64,000 nt of DNA from Ornithinimicrobium humiphilum (GTDB taxonomy: Bacteria; Actinomycetota; Actinomycetes; Actinomycetales; Dermatophilaceae): contig NZ_VFPU01000001.1 in the NCBI RefSeq assembly GCF_006716885.1, forward strand, positions 2,356,001 through 2,420,000, read 5' to 3'. The notes under the pieces were generated by a model. It had not been told where the DNA came from. It saw only the letters and a program-made list of their open reading frames with translations, and made no database searches. How positions within the stretch are numbered: the stretch's first letter is position 1; the number at the start of each line of letters is the position of its first letter. A program made the translations under genes and the position numbers. This document shows, piece by piece, positions 16,493-24,197 of the stretch.

Positions 16493-17590
16493 CTACCCTT
16501 CCGGTCCGGACGCCATACCACCTGCCGACGAGCGCACCGACCGGGCTGCGGTCTCGAAGACCCTCGCCGGGTTGCGAGCCAGCAGGGCCCCTACGTCGTG
16601 GGCCTCTAGACCGACCCGCTGGAGCCGCGAGGCGAAACGGCGGGGCACGTGGTCGTACCCCGGTCCCCCATAGCGACGGAGCTGCATCTTGAGGAAGGTG
16701 TCGCCGGAAAGCAGGATTTGAGCACCGAAACCGGCTTCCCAAAGCCCGAGGACCGCGCCAGCTACCTGCACGTCCGATGGGGACTGAAAACCCGTGTGGG
16801 AGAAATACCAGTCGATGCCGATCATGTCGAACGACAGGTAGGCCCCCCGCTCCGCCAGCGACAGCTGGTAGTCCGAGTCCTCCACGCTGGGGTTCATGTG
16901 GGACAGGACCACGGCCTCCGCGGGCACGCCCTCTGCCTGGAGAGAGTCCAGAACCTGGTGCCCCAGGCGGTGCCAGCCCGGCAGGTGGACCGACACGGGG
17001 ACACCGGTCTCCACATGCGCTCGTCCCGCTGCCTGGAGGACGCGGCGCTCGGCGGCTGAGAAGTCCGCCGAGACGCCGATCTCCCCGATCAGCCCGCACC
17101 GTACGCCGTCCTGGCCCGTGGTCAGGTCGTTCAGCATGCGGTCGGTGATCTCCCGGTCCGAGATCGTGCTCAGGGCCTCCGGATGCATGACCTCCATGTA
17201 GAAGCCGGTTCCGGCGACGATGTTCAGACCAGTAGCCGCGGCAACAGTCGCCAGGTCCGCGAGCCGACGACCCGCACCGATCGGGGTCTGCTCGATCACG
17301 GTCCTGCCACCGGCACGCACGAAGTAGCCGAGTTCGTCGATCGCGACGTCGACGTCCTCCAGGACGCAGTTGTCCTCGCAGGCCATGGGATTGTCCCTGA
17401 GGTGCGCCGCCAGGCGCGCATCCATGGGGGATGCCCAGACCTCGCAGGCATCCTCCACCGTGGGGTCGGGCCGCGGGGCGCGGCGCCGGTTGTCGGTGAA
17501 GATGTGCTCGTGGAACAGGGTCATGCCCAGGGTGTCGGACGGGACCGTCCTATCCACGCACTGCACGGGGACGGAGGTGGTGCTGGTCAT
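16493..17590 (-). CDS. phosphotriesterase-family amidohydrolase (probable lactonase)
   Basis: 365 residues of the PTE/PHP TIM-barrel family. The HxH metal pair is in LFHEHIF (near residue 27), the bridging residue is a Glu in IGEIGVS instead of the carboxylated Lys of classical phosphotriesterase, later histidines are in VSVHLPGW and VLSHMNP, and the final Asp is in LLSGDTF. Glu-bridged members are usually lactonases or of unknown function. Within an operon containing sugar-acid enzymes, lactone hydrolysis is the best guess. Confidence 0.87.
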   Translation of the reverse strand: MTSTTSVPVQCVDRTVPSDTLGMTLFHEHIFTDNRRRAPRPDPTVEDACEVWASPMDARLAAHLRDNPMACEDNCVLEDVDVAIDELGYFVRAGGRTVIEQTPIGAGRRLADLATVAAATGLNIVAGTGFYMEVMHPEALSTISDREITDRMLNDLTTGQDGVRCGLIGEIGVSADFSAAERRVLQAAGRAHVETGVPVSVHLPGWHRLGHQVLDSLQAEGVPAEAVVLSHMNPSVEDSDYQLSLAERGAYLSFDMIGIDWYFSHTGFQSPSDVQVAGAVLGLWEAGFGAQILLSGDTFLKMQLRRYGGPGYDHVPRRFASRLQRVGLEAHDVGALLARNPARVFETAARSVRSSAGGMASGPEG

Positions 17591-17602
17591 CGGATCGCGC
17601 CG

Positions 17603-18649
17603 TCAGGACCGCAGGACCGAGTGCTTCGAGTCCAGCATCGCGTTGACGGTCACCGCGGCCAGCAGGATCGCCCCTTGGACGACCTGCACCCAGAACGCAG
17701 AGACGCCCATGAGGACCATGCCGTTGAGGATGACGCCGAAGACCAGCGCACCGATCACCGTGCCAATGATCGAGCCGCGGCCGCCGAACAGCGCCGTGCC
17801 GCCGAGAACGACGACCGTGATGACTTCCAGCTCGAAGAACATGCCGGCGTTCGAGGACCCGGACGCCAGGCGGGAAGCGATCATCAGGCCGGCGATCGCC
17901 GAGAACACCCCGGAGAAGATGTACACACCCAGGAGCACGTGCTTTACGTTGACTCCGGAGCGTCGCAGGGACTCCTTGTTGGAACCCACTGCTACGACGT
18001 AGCGCCCGAACTTCGTGCGGTTGAACACGTACCAGCTGAAGGCGATCATGACCGTCACCAACAGAACCGAGATCGGGATGCCGAGGAACGACCCCCGACC
18101 CAGGCCCAGGACCCAAGCGTCCGTGGGGATGGCCACCGAATAGCCGTCTGTCAGGACTAGGGCAACCCCCCGGAAGGCGTAGAAGCCCGCGAGCGTGACG
18201 ATAAACGCGAACACCCCGCGGTAGGCCACGAACCAGCCCTGGAAAGCCCCAATGGCCGCGCCGACGACAAGGACGATCCCGACAGCGAGGGTGACGCTGA
18301 CCCCGTCGGCGATGAGCAGGGCGAGGATAGACCCGCTGAGGGCGACATTCGAGCCTGTCGACAGGTCGATTCCGCCGGAGGTCATGACGAAGGTGACGGC
18401 GAGTGCCGCCGCGAGGCGGGGGGCCGTCTGCTGCAGGATGTTCATCCAATTGCCGCCGGTCATGAAGCCGGGGGTGGTGATGGCGAAGAGGATGACCATC
18501 ACGATCAGGAAGAGCAGGACCGCGTAGAGGGCCACGTTCAGGCCTAGGGCCATGCGCAGACGCGCTCCCAGGTCGGTCGTGCGCGCCGGTGCGGGCTGCC
18601 TGCCGCCGCCGGCCTTCTGCGGCTGGGTCTGGACTGGGGTGGTGGTCAT
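17603..18649 (-). CDS. ribose/xylose-type ABC transporter permease
   Basis: A 348-residue membrane protein of the BPD_transp_2 (RbsC) family with about 8-10 hydrophobic segments. Family hallmarks are TSGGIDLSTGSNVALSG, a FNRTKFGRYVVAVGSN loop that contacts the ATPase, and GGTALFGGRGSIIGT. One permease gene implies a homodimeric channel. It works with the ATPase (18646) and lipoprotein (19418), and the ATPase stop overlaps its start by 4 bp. Confidence 0.93.
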   Translation of the reverse strand: MTTTPVQTQPQKAGGGRQPAPARTTDLGARLRMALGLNVALYAVLLFLIVMVILFAITTPGFMTGGNWMNILQQTAPRLAAALAVTFVMTSGGIDLSTGSNVALSGSILALLIADGVSVTLAVGIVLVVGAAIGAFQGWFVAYRGVFAFIVTLAGFYAFRGVALVLTDGYSVAIPTDAWVLGLGRGSFLGIPISVLLVTVMIAFSWYVFNRTKFGRYVVAVGSNKESLRRSGVNVKHVLLGVYIFSGVFSAIAGLMIASRLASGSSNAGMFFELEVITVVVLGGTALFGGRGSIIGTVIGALVFGVILNGMVLMGVSAFWVQVVQGAILLAAVTVNAMLDSKHSVLRS

Positions 18650-19404
18650 GCTGCGGCCCTTCCCACGATGTGCTCGACAAGAACTTCCAGAGAGGTGGTC
18701 CGCGCGTCAAGGTTGGAGGAGACCGACCCCTCGTACATGACGCACAGCCGGTCGCAGACCTCGAACAGGTCCTGCAGACGGTGGGTGATGAGGATGACGC
18801 TGACGCCCTTGGCGGCGGTCTCCTTGATCAGCCGGAGCACGTCTCTGACCTGTTCCACGGCCAACGCGGAGGTCGGCTCGTCCAGGATCAGCAACCGGGG
18901 GTTGAAGGTCAGCGCTCGCGCGATAGCGACCGCCTGCCGTTGTCCACCGGAAAGGTTGCGGACCGGGATGCCGTAGTGCTGCACCCTAATGTTCAAGTTG
19001 GACAGGTGCTCCTTGGCGTCCTTGAGCATTTTTTCCCTGTCGAGGGTCGTCCCGAGCAGCTTCTTGGGCTCACGCCCCAGAAAGAGGTTCCCGGGGACGT
19101 CGATGTCGTCACACAACGCCAGGTCTTGGTAAACCATCTCGATGCCAACATCCTTGGCGTCCTTTGGACCTGAGAAGTGCTTTAGTTCTCCGTCCACGTA
19201 AATCTCACCGGACCCGGGGGTCACAGTTCCGGCTAGGACTTTCATTAGCGTTGACTTGCCGGCGCCGTTGTCACCGACGATCCCGACGACCTCGCCTGGG
19301 GCGATCTCGAGGTTCACGCCCTGGAGCGCGGTCACCATGCCATACGACTTGGAAATGTCCTTCATCTGGATCCGGGGCGGGACCAGCGTCTGGGGTGTAG
19401 TCAT
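18646..19404 (-). CDS. sugar ABC transporter ATPase, single-domain (FrcA/XylG-like)
   Basis: 252 residues with Walker A GDNGAGKST, Q-loop YQDLAL, signature LSGGQRQAVAI, Walker B LLILDEPTSAL and the H-loop in LITHRL. Only one ATPase domain is present, whereas RbsA-type proteins have two, so it should act as a homodimer, as in fructose-type (Frc) importers. It energises uptake through the permease at 17603. Confidence 0.93.
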   Translation of the reverse strand: MTTPQTLVPPRIQMKDISKSYGMVTALQGVNLEIAPGEVVGIVGDNGAGKSTLMKVLAGTVTPGSGEIYVDGELKHFSGPKDAKDVGIEMVYQDLALCDDIDVPGNLFLGREPKKLLGTTLDREKMLKDAKEHLSNLNIRVQHYGIPVRNLSGGQRQAVAIARALTFNPRLLILDEPTSALAVEQVRDVLRLIKETAAKGVSVILITHRLQDLFEVCDRLCVMYEGSVSSNLDARTTSLEVLVEHIVGRAAA

Positions 19405-19417
19405 GTCAGGCTCCCTT

Positions 19418-20386
19418 TCAGGAGTAGTCCGCGCGGTACTCGTCGACGTTGTCTTTGGTGATCACGTTGATGTCGAGCAGGTTGTCTCGCTCGACCTCCT
19501 CGCCGCGGGCAAGGCGGGCCGCAATCTCGATGGCCTGGACGCCCTCCTCCTTGGCAGGCTGGTTGGCGATGGCCTCCACCAAGTCGTTATCAAGTGCACG
19601 GATGCCCTCGGCCGACAGGTCCCAGCCGTAGACCTTGACGTCGGTGCGGCCCTGAGACTCGATAGCAGCAAGCGTTCCGATGAGCGCCGGCTCACCCGTG
19701 GCGTAGATGTAGGTCAGGTCAGGGAAGGCGGTCAGCAGGTTTTCCGCCTCGTCGACCGCCTTTTCCTGCCGGTTCTGTCCGTCCACGATCTGGACCACCT
19801 CGACCTTGCCACCCAAGGCGTCCTGGAAACCATCCGCACGGGCGTTCTGGATCTCAGAGTTAAGAGCGCCCACAATCCCGACGGTGGCGTCACCGCCGCT
19901 CGCGGCAGCGTCCTCGGCGACCAGTTTGCCCATGGTCTCTCCGCCGGCGCGGTTGTCGACGCCGACGTTGGCCGACACTGCCGGGTCCTCGATCCGGGCA
20001 TCGACGGCGATGACCTTCACCCCGGCCTCGCTAGCGGCGCGGACGGCAGGCAGGGCGCTCTCGAGCTCGATAGCCGCCACCGCGATCACGTCCACGCCAC
20101 GGGTGACGTAGTTCTCCATCGCCTCGTTCTGCTTGATGACCTCGTTGTTGGAGTTGTAGACGTCGACCTCCACGCCCTCGGCCTCTGCGGCTTCCTCGAC
20201 TCCGGCGATCATCTGCGTCCGGAAGGTCGAGGCCATGTGAGCCTGGACGAAAGCGACACGCGGCGCGCTCTCGCCACCCTCGTCACTCCCAGCCGAGCTG
20301 CCACAGGCCGTAAGGCTGACCAGGGCCGTCAGGGTGACGATCCCCAGGGCGGCGCGTCCGCGCCCTCGCCGATTGAAAACTGTCAA
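19418..20386 (-). CDS. ribose-type ABC transporter substrate-binding lipoprotein
   Basis: A 322-residue type-1 periplasmic-binding protein (RbsB class). The N-terminus has a basic stretch, a hydrophobic core and a lipobox LTAC-G, so it is anchored to the outer membrane face. The mature domain shows GVDVIAVAAIELESALPAV, NVGVDNRAGGETMGK and IYATGEPALIGTL, all typical of sugar binders. The start is TTG at 20386, placed by the GGAGAAGG ribosome-binding site just upstream. Ligand unknown: pentose, polyol, sugar acid or nucleoside are all possible for this class. Confidence 0.9.
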   Translation of the reverse strand: MTVFNRRGRGRAALGIVTLTALVSLTACGSSAGSDEGGESAPRVAFVQAHMASTFRTQMIAGVEEAAEAEGVEVDVYNSNNEVIKQNEAMENYVTRGVDVIAVAAIELESALPAVRAASEAGVKVIAVDARIEDPAVSANVGVDNRAGGETMGKLVAEDAAASGGDATVGIVGALNSEIQNARADGFQDALGGKVEVVQIVDGQNRQEKAVDEAENLLTAFPDLTYIYATGEPALIGTLAAIESQGRTDVKVYGWDLSAEGIRALDNDLVEAIANQPAKEEGVQAIEIAARLARGEEVERDNLLDINVITKDNVDEYRADYS

Positions 20387-20487
20387 GATCCTTCTCCTTT
20401 GAAGAGGCCCGGTGTCCGGGGTACTGCCGTGATGGTGTCGTGGCGCGCTTGCACACGAGCACGCCCGGTGGCCGTCGGGACCGCTGC

Positions 20488-20504
20488 CCGGCACGTCGTG
20501 CCGG
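20488..20504. other. compact stem-loop between DUF2419 gene and transporter genes
   Basis: CCGGCACG-T-CGTGCCGG, an 8-bp perfect palindrome in the 137-bp gap between the first operon gene and the binding-protein gene. It could attenuate or stabilise part of the transcript. No T-run follows on the minus strand. Confidence 0.3.
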
Positions 20505-20523
20505 AGCCGACCCTGTGGGCGGA

Positions 20524-21639
20524 CTAGTAGAAGGGCGTGTAGACCAGCGGCCAGCCCAGGTCCATGCGTCGCCGGTCCTGGTTCCACGCGAGGCAACCGG
20601 ACCGGTGAGGGCAAGGCACGGGGTCAGGGTCGGCCGGCGAGCAGGGCCGGCACCGGAATGCGCCCTGGTACCAGAACTCGATGTCAAGCTCAGCCATCGA
20701 GACACCGGCAAGCTCGCGCACCCGATCGAAGACGTGCAGTGTGCAGGCTCGGAACTCGCGTTCGATGTCGGAGTCCTGGTCGATCAGCGTGCGCTCGGCG
20801 AGATGGGCGTTGAACTCATCGCTGAGGTCGAATACGCCCCAGCGCATGAGGAACATGGGGATGTAGTAGTCGGTTGGACCGAAGAGGTTCTCCGGGTCGT
20901 CGATCCGGGTCAGCCGCATGTACTCATTCGTCGTCGGAATGTCGAGGTCGCGGCGGTTGTACAACGCCGTCATCAAGGTGACGGCGAGCTTGGCGAACGG
21001 GTAGTCGCCGTAGCACTGCGGGAACTCCCGGACGAGGGCCTGGATCGAGCCGTTGCCGTCTGACCGAAAGAGTTGACCGTCGGCTGCTTCGAGCAGGTTG
21101 GCCATATGACCGTCGTAGCGGTCGGACAGAACCTGGCCTACCTCTCTGAACTTGGCTAGTCGGCGGTCCAGCAGTTGGTAGGTCGGCGGGCCGCCTCGCT
21201 CGTCCCGGTAGACGTGCTCGACGTCCGCCATCGTCATGGAGCTGAGGTAGCTCGGGTCGAGCAGCGGCACGCCCTCGTTCACCGCCCGCATGATGCAAGC
21301 GTTGACCGCACGTTCGCCGGTGTAGAGCACGCCGTTGACCTGGCAGTCAAACGCCTCCACCGCCGGCTGCGTCTGGCCGGTCCAGCGCCAGATCACGAAA
21401 CTCTGGGCCCGACGCATGAGGAAGTACTGCAAGGTGTCCCGGTCGTTGACCACGGGCGCCTCGGCCGGGTTGACGGCGTTGCCGTCCAGGTCGGACACGG
21501 GCCGATGACGAAAGTAGTCCTGGACGCTCTGCGCCAACGACTGCAGTCTCTCCTCATTGATGGACACGTGCTGCGCACCAGCCACGATCTCGTCTACAGC
21601 AGCGGCCATGGCCGCTCGCGTGATCACTGCCGCACTCAT
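20524..21639 (-). CDS. DUF2419 (queuosine-salvage glycohydrolase, Qng1) family homologue
   Basis: 371 residues. The order of conserved blocks matches Q-nucleotide N-glycosylase proteins: a GxxYtG block at 103-110, RAVNEGVPLLDPSY (118-131), REVGQVLSDRYDG (165-177), REFPQCYGD (204-212), DYYIPMFL with D257 (257-264), GVFDLSDE (268-275), an EREFRAC block (293-299) and a C-terminal aromatic ending. Characterised members release queuine from queuosine nucleotides. Here the DYR-LP block reads DYY-IP, and a Cys330/Cys333/Cys343/Cys349 cluster looks like a small metal site added near the C-terminus. It is first in a sugar-uptake and catabolic operon, so a different nucleoside-like substrate is likely. 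ATG 21639 has a GAGAGG ribosome-binding site. Confidence 0.75.
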   Translation of the reverse strand: MSAAVITRAAMAAAVDEIVAGAQHVSINEERLQSLAQSVQDYFRHRPVSDLDGNAVNPAEAPVVNDRDTLQYFLMRRAQSFVIWRWTGQTQPAVEAFDCQVNGVLYTGERAVNACIMRAVNEGVPLLDPSYLSSMTMADVEHVYRDERGGPPTYQLLDRRLAKFREVGQVLSDRYDGHMANLLEAADGQLFRSDGNGSIQALVREFPQCYGDYPFAKLAVTLMTALYNRRDLDIPTTNEYMRLTRIDDPENLFGPTDYYIPMFLMRWGVFDLSDEFNAHLAERTLIDQDSDIEREFRACTLHVFDRVRELAGVSMAELDIEFWYQGAFRCRPCSPADPDPVPCPHRSGCLAWNQDRRRMDLGWPLVYTPFY

Positions 21640-21713
21640 TTGGAGCCTCTCGACTGTTTCGTCACGACTTGCGCCGTCCGGGTGCCGGAAGAGCGGCGCT
21701 GCACTGAGCCTCG

Positions 21714-21745
21714 CTGCTCTAGATAATATATAAAAGAGACTACAG
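21714..21745 (-). promoter_or_regulatory. AT-rich promoter/operator region of the island operon
   Basis: A strikingly AT-rich 16-bp stretch in a high-GC context. On the minus strand TATATT at 21725-21730 can serve as a -10, giving a leader of about 80 nt to the DUF2419 start. Flanking CTCT/AGAG arms form an imperfect palindrome that could be the GntR operator or an Lsr2-sensitive site. The -35 is poor. The rest of the gap to 21978 holds only a 9-bp inverted repeat (21777-21785 with 21828-21836) and no gene. Confidence 0.45.
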
Positions 21746-21978
21746 AGCGGCCCACGCCGCGTCAAGCATCTCCGCCGGGCAGACCAGGAGTGCCGTCGAC
21801 ACCTTGGATGGCAAGCCGTCGACCAGAGGTCTGCCCGCTCGTTCCGCTCAGCCCCCACGACGGTTCACACGGGGGCAACAGGATGTTGAACGACGCCCGT
21901 GCTGACCAGGGGGTGGGTGAGTGAGAGTCGCAGAAGTAGACCGGGGTCCCGAGGGTCCGGGTCGTCCAAGGTGGCCGG

Positions 21979-22062
21979 GTGGCGCTGGCGGAGAACGCCG
22001 GCGGCTACCTGGACCCGGAGGCGGCCGCCTGCACGGTCACCATCCTGGCCGGAGCCGCTTGA
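21979..22062 (+). pseudogene. 3' remnant of an acyl-CoA dehydrogenase gene
   Basis: In frame from a GTG at 21979 the sequence reads VALAENAGGYLDPEAAACTV then TILAG-AA and stop, the usual extreme C-terminus of acyl-CoA dehydrogenases. No start or catalytic body precedes it. The stop overlaps the next ATG (TGATG), so it was once the upstream partner in an operon. Confidence 0.65.
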
Positions 22063-22193
22063 TGGCAGCCGTCACTGACGACCGAAGCGCCGCGACCGAA
22101 GCCGCGGTCCGGACGGAGCGGCACGGCCCAGCGATGTGGCTGCGCCTCCAACGGCCCGAGCCGCTCAACGGAATCTACCCGGAGATGTCCTGA
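22062..22193 (+). pseudogene. 5' remnant of an enoyl-CoA hydratase gene
   Basis: 43 residues from the ATG at 22062. They end in RTERHGPAMWLRLQRPEPLN-GI-P, the first strand and turn of enoyl-CoA hydratase/isomerase proteins (normally about 260 residues). The frame closes with TGA at the point where the family continues. With the preceding fragment it marks a deleted fatty- or organic-acid degradation operon. Confidence 0.7.
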
Positions 22194-22331
22194 GGTCTCG
22201 CCCCCCACCGAGAACCCGCGCGAGGCCCTGAGTACCGAGCCCACCCAGAGCGCGCACACAGAAGCTTTCGATTGTCCAACCCCGGGGGTAAGGAGCAGTC
22301 GGCACGGTGGCCGGAGGCCGCGTGCGCGTTC

Positions 22332-22361
22332 TTGGGGCTGGGGCCGCACAGTGCGTAGGAT
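22332..22361 (+). promoter_or_regulatory. lsr2 promoter
   Basis: TTGGGG (22332-22337), an 18-bp spacer, then TAGGAT (22356-22361). It leaves a leader of about 30 nt with AGGAG just before the GTG at 22397. Confidence 0.5.
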
Positions 22362-22396
22362 CAAACGTCATTTCCACACACCCCGTAGGAGCCATA

Positions 22397-22735
22397 GTGG
22401 CGCAGAAGGTGCAGACCATCCTTGTCTCGGACCTGAGTGGCAAGGACTTGGGCGAGGACGGGCAGACCGTGAAGTTCGGCTTCCTCGGCGCGGACTACGA
22501 GATTGACCTCTCGCAGCAGGAGGCGGACGAGTTCGCCAACGTCCTCGAGAAGTACACCGACGCCGCCCGCCGTGTCGGTGGCCGTCGCCAGTCTGGGGGC
22601 AGCCGCGGCAGCGCCCCGACCGACCGTGAGCAGCTTCGCAAGATGCGAGAGTGGGCGAAGGAGAACGGCTACAAGGTGTCAAGCCGCGGACGCATCGCCC
22701 AAGAAATTCAGGACGCGTACCACGCGGCGAACTGA
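22397..22735 (+). CDS. lsr2: Lsr2 nucleoid-associated xenogeneic silencer
   Basis: 112 residues with the standard Lsr2 layout: an N-terminal dimerisation strand region (QTILVSDLSGKDL…FGFLGADYEIDLS), a Gly/Arg/Ser linker and a C-terminal DNA-binding domain ending RGRIAQEIQDAY, whose RGR hook inserts into AT-rich minor grooves. Lsr2 silences horizontally acquired, AT-rich genes. GTG 22397 follows a TAGGAG ribosome-binding site. Its position inside the ssrA element, between gene remnants and an IS, suggests an island-borne copy and not the core chromosomal one. Confidence 0.93.
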   Translation: MAQKVQTILVSDLSGKDLGEDGQTVKFGFLGADYEIDLSQQEADEFANVLEKYTDAARRVGGRRQSGGSRGSAPTDREQLRKMREWAKENGYKVSSRGRIAQEIQDAYHAAN

Positions 22736-22895
22736 GCCACCCACACGACAACCCCCGGCCGACTTGATCTGCGGGGGGGGTGTCGCAGTAACAGGCAGCC
22801 TGGCCCATCTCAGCCTCGTGTCACACGTCGACCTGGTCCTGATCGGGGACTTCCGATGAGTGCGAAGATTGCGCGTGGGCATTCCGTCACCACTG

Positions 22896-22920
22896 GGGAC
22901 TGCTGCACGGGTAGGTGACA
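22896..22920 (+). repeat. left terminal inverted repeat of the IS3 element
   Basis: 25 bp, exact reverse complement of 24139-24163; the core is GGACTGCTGCACGGGTAGG. Confidence 0.9.
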
Positions 22921-22964
22921 TCTGATCTGTGACGCTGCGAGGCGTCGCTGGAAGGATGTGCACC

Positions 22965-23258
22965 GTGCCCAAGCCCTATCCCCAGGAGTTCCGTGACGAC
23001 GTCGTGAACGTCGCTCGGAATCGTGAGCCTGGACAGACGATCAAGCAGATCGCGGCCGACTTCGGCATCGCCGAGTCGTGCCTGCGCAACTGGATGCGCG
23101 CGGCCGACGTCGCCGACGGCGCCCGGCCCGGGACCACCGCGGCCGAGAACGCCGAGCTGCGCGAGGCCAAGAAGCGGATCCGGTTGCTGGAGCAGGAGAA
23201 CGAGGTCCTGCGCCGCGCCGCGGCCTACCTGTCCCAGGCGAACCTGCCGGGAAAATGA
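22965..23258 (+). CDS. IS3-family transposase OrfA
   Basis: A 97-residue helix-turn-helix subunit of an IS3 transposase: PKPYPQEFRDDVV at the N-terminus, an HTH (IKQIAADFGIAESCLRNWM) and a C-terminal leucine-zipper-like helix (RIRLLEQENEVLRRAAAYL) for multimerisation. GTG 22965 has GGAAGG 9 nt upstream and matches the family start; an ATG three codons earlier is possible. Its TGA overlaps the orfB start in AAAATGATG, the site expected for -1 frameshifting into OrfAB. Confidence 0.88.
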   Translation: MPKPYPQEFRDDVVNVARNREPGQTIKQIAADFGIAESCLRNWMRAADVADGARPGTTAAENAELREAKKRIRLLEQENEVLRRAAAYLSQANLPGK

Positions 23259-24131
23259 TGTACCCGCTCGTCCGCGAGCTGGCCGGCGACGGGATCCCCG
23301 TCACGGTGACGTGCCGGGTGCTCAAGGTCGCTCGCCAGCCCTACTACCGGTGGCTCGCGGACCCGGTCACCGATGCCGAGCGGGCGGCCGCCTACCGCGC
23401 CAACGCCCTGTTCGACGCGCACGAGGACGACCCCGAGTTCGGCTACCGGTACCTGGCCGACGAGGCCCGCGACGTTGGTCAGGACATGTGCGAGCGGACC
23501 GCGTGGCGCCTGTGCTCACAGAACGGCTGGTGGTCCGCGTTCGGGAAGAAGCGCGGCAAGAACGCCCAAGTTGCCCGGGCCTCCGGTGCACGACGACCTG
23601 GTCGAGCGCGACTTCACCGCCGAGGCACCGAACCGGCTGTGGCTGGCCGACATCACCGCGCACCGCACGGGCGAGGGCAAGCTCTACCTGTGCGCCATCA
23701 AGGACGTCTTCTCCAACCGGATCGTGGGCTACTCGATCAGCGACCGGATGAAGTCACGCCTGGCCGTCGACGCCCTGAGCAGTGCCGTCGCCCGGCGCGG
23801 TGACGTCGCCGGCTGCATCCTGCACACCGACCGCGGGTCCCAATTTCGCAGCCGGAAGCACGTCCGCGCCCTGCACCGCCACGGCATGGTCGGCTCCATG
23901 GGCAAGGTCGGCGCGGCCGGCGACAACGCCGCCATGGAGTCCTTCTTCGCCCTGCTCCAGAAGAACGTCCTGGACCGCCGCACCTGGACCACCCGCCAGG
24001 AGCTGCGCATCGCGATCGTCACCTGGATCGAGCGCACCTACCACCGCCGCCGCCGGCAGGAGGCCCTGGGCCGGTTGACCCCCATCGAGTACGAGACCAT
24101 CATGACCACACCGGCCGCTCACGCAGCCTGA
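23255..24131 (+). pseudogene. IS3-family transposase OrfB, frameshifted
   Basis: An rve-type (DDE) integrase. The first about 104 codons (MMYPLVRELAGDG… to FGKKRGKNA) are in one frame. The rest (KLPGPPVHDDL…, with LADITAHRT, HTDRGSQF and the catalytic Glu in DNAAMESFFALLQ) is in the next frame. Removing one C from the CCC at 23565-23567 restores a continuous family-length protein. As given, the transposase is inactive unless this is a sequencing error. Confidence 0.85.
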
Positions 24132-24138
24132 CCCACCC

Positions 24139-24163
24139 TGTCACCTACCCGTGCAGCAGTCCC
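24139..24163 (-). repeat. right terminal inverted repeat of the IS3 element
   Basis: 25 bp, exact reverse complement of 22896-22920, following the orfB stop by 8 bp. Confidence 0.9.
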
Positions 24164-24197
24164 TCCTAACGCGTATGCAGACGGTACTGAGGCAGGG

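Larger units (their letters stand above)
22896..24163 (+). mobile_element. IS3-family insertion sequence
   Basis: 1268 bp bounded by perfect 25-bp inverted repeats and containing overlapping orfA and orfB in the usual -1 relationship. The second frame is broken by a 1-bp insertion. No target-site duplication is apparent (CACTG on the left, TCCTA on the right), which suggests rearrangement after insertion. It sits between lsr2 and the integrase gene. Confidence 0.88.
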
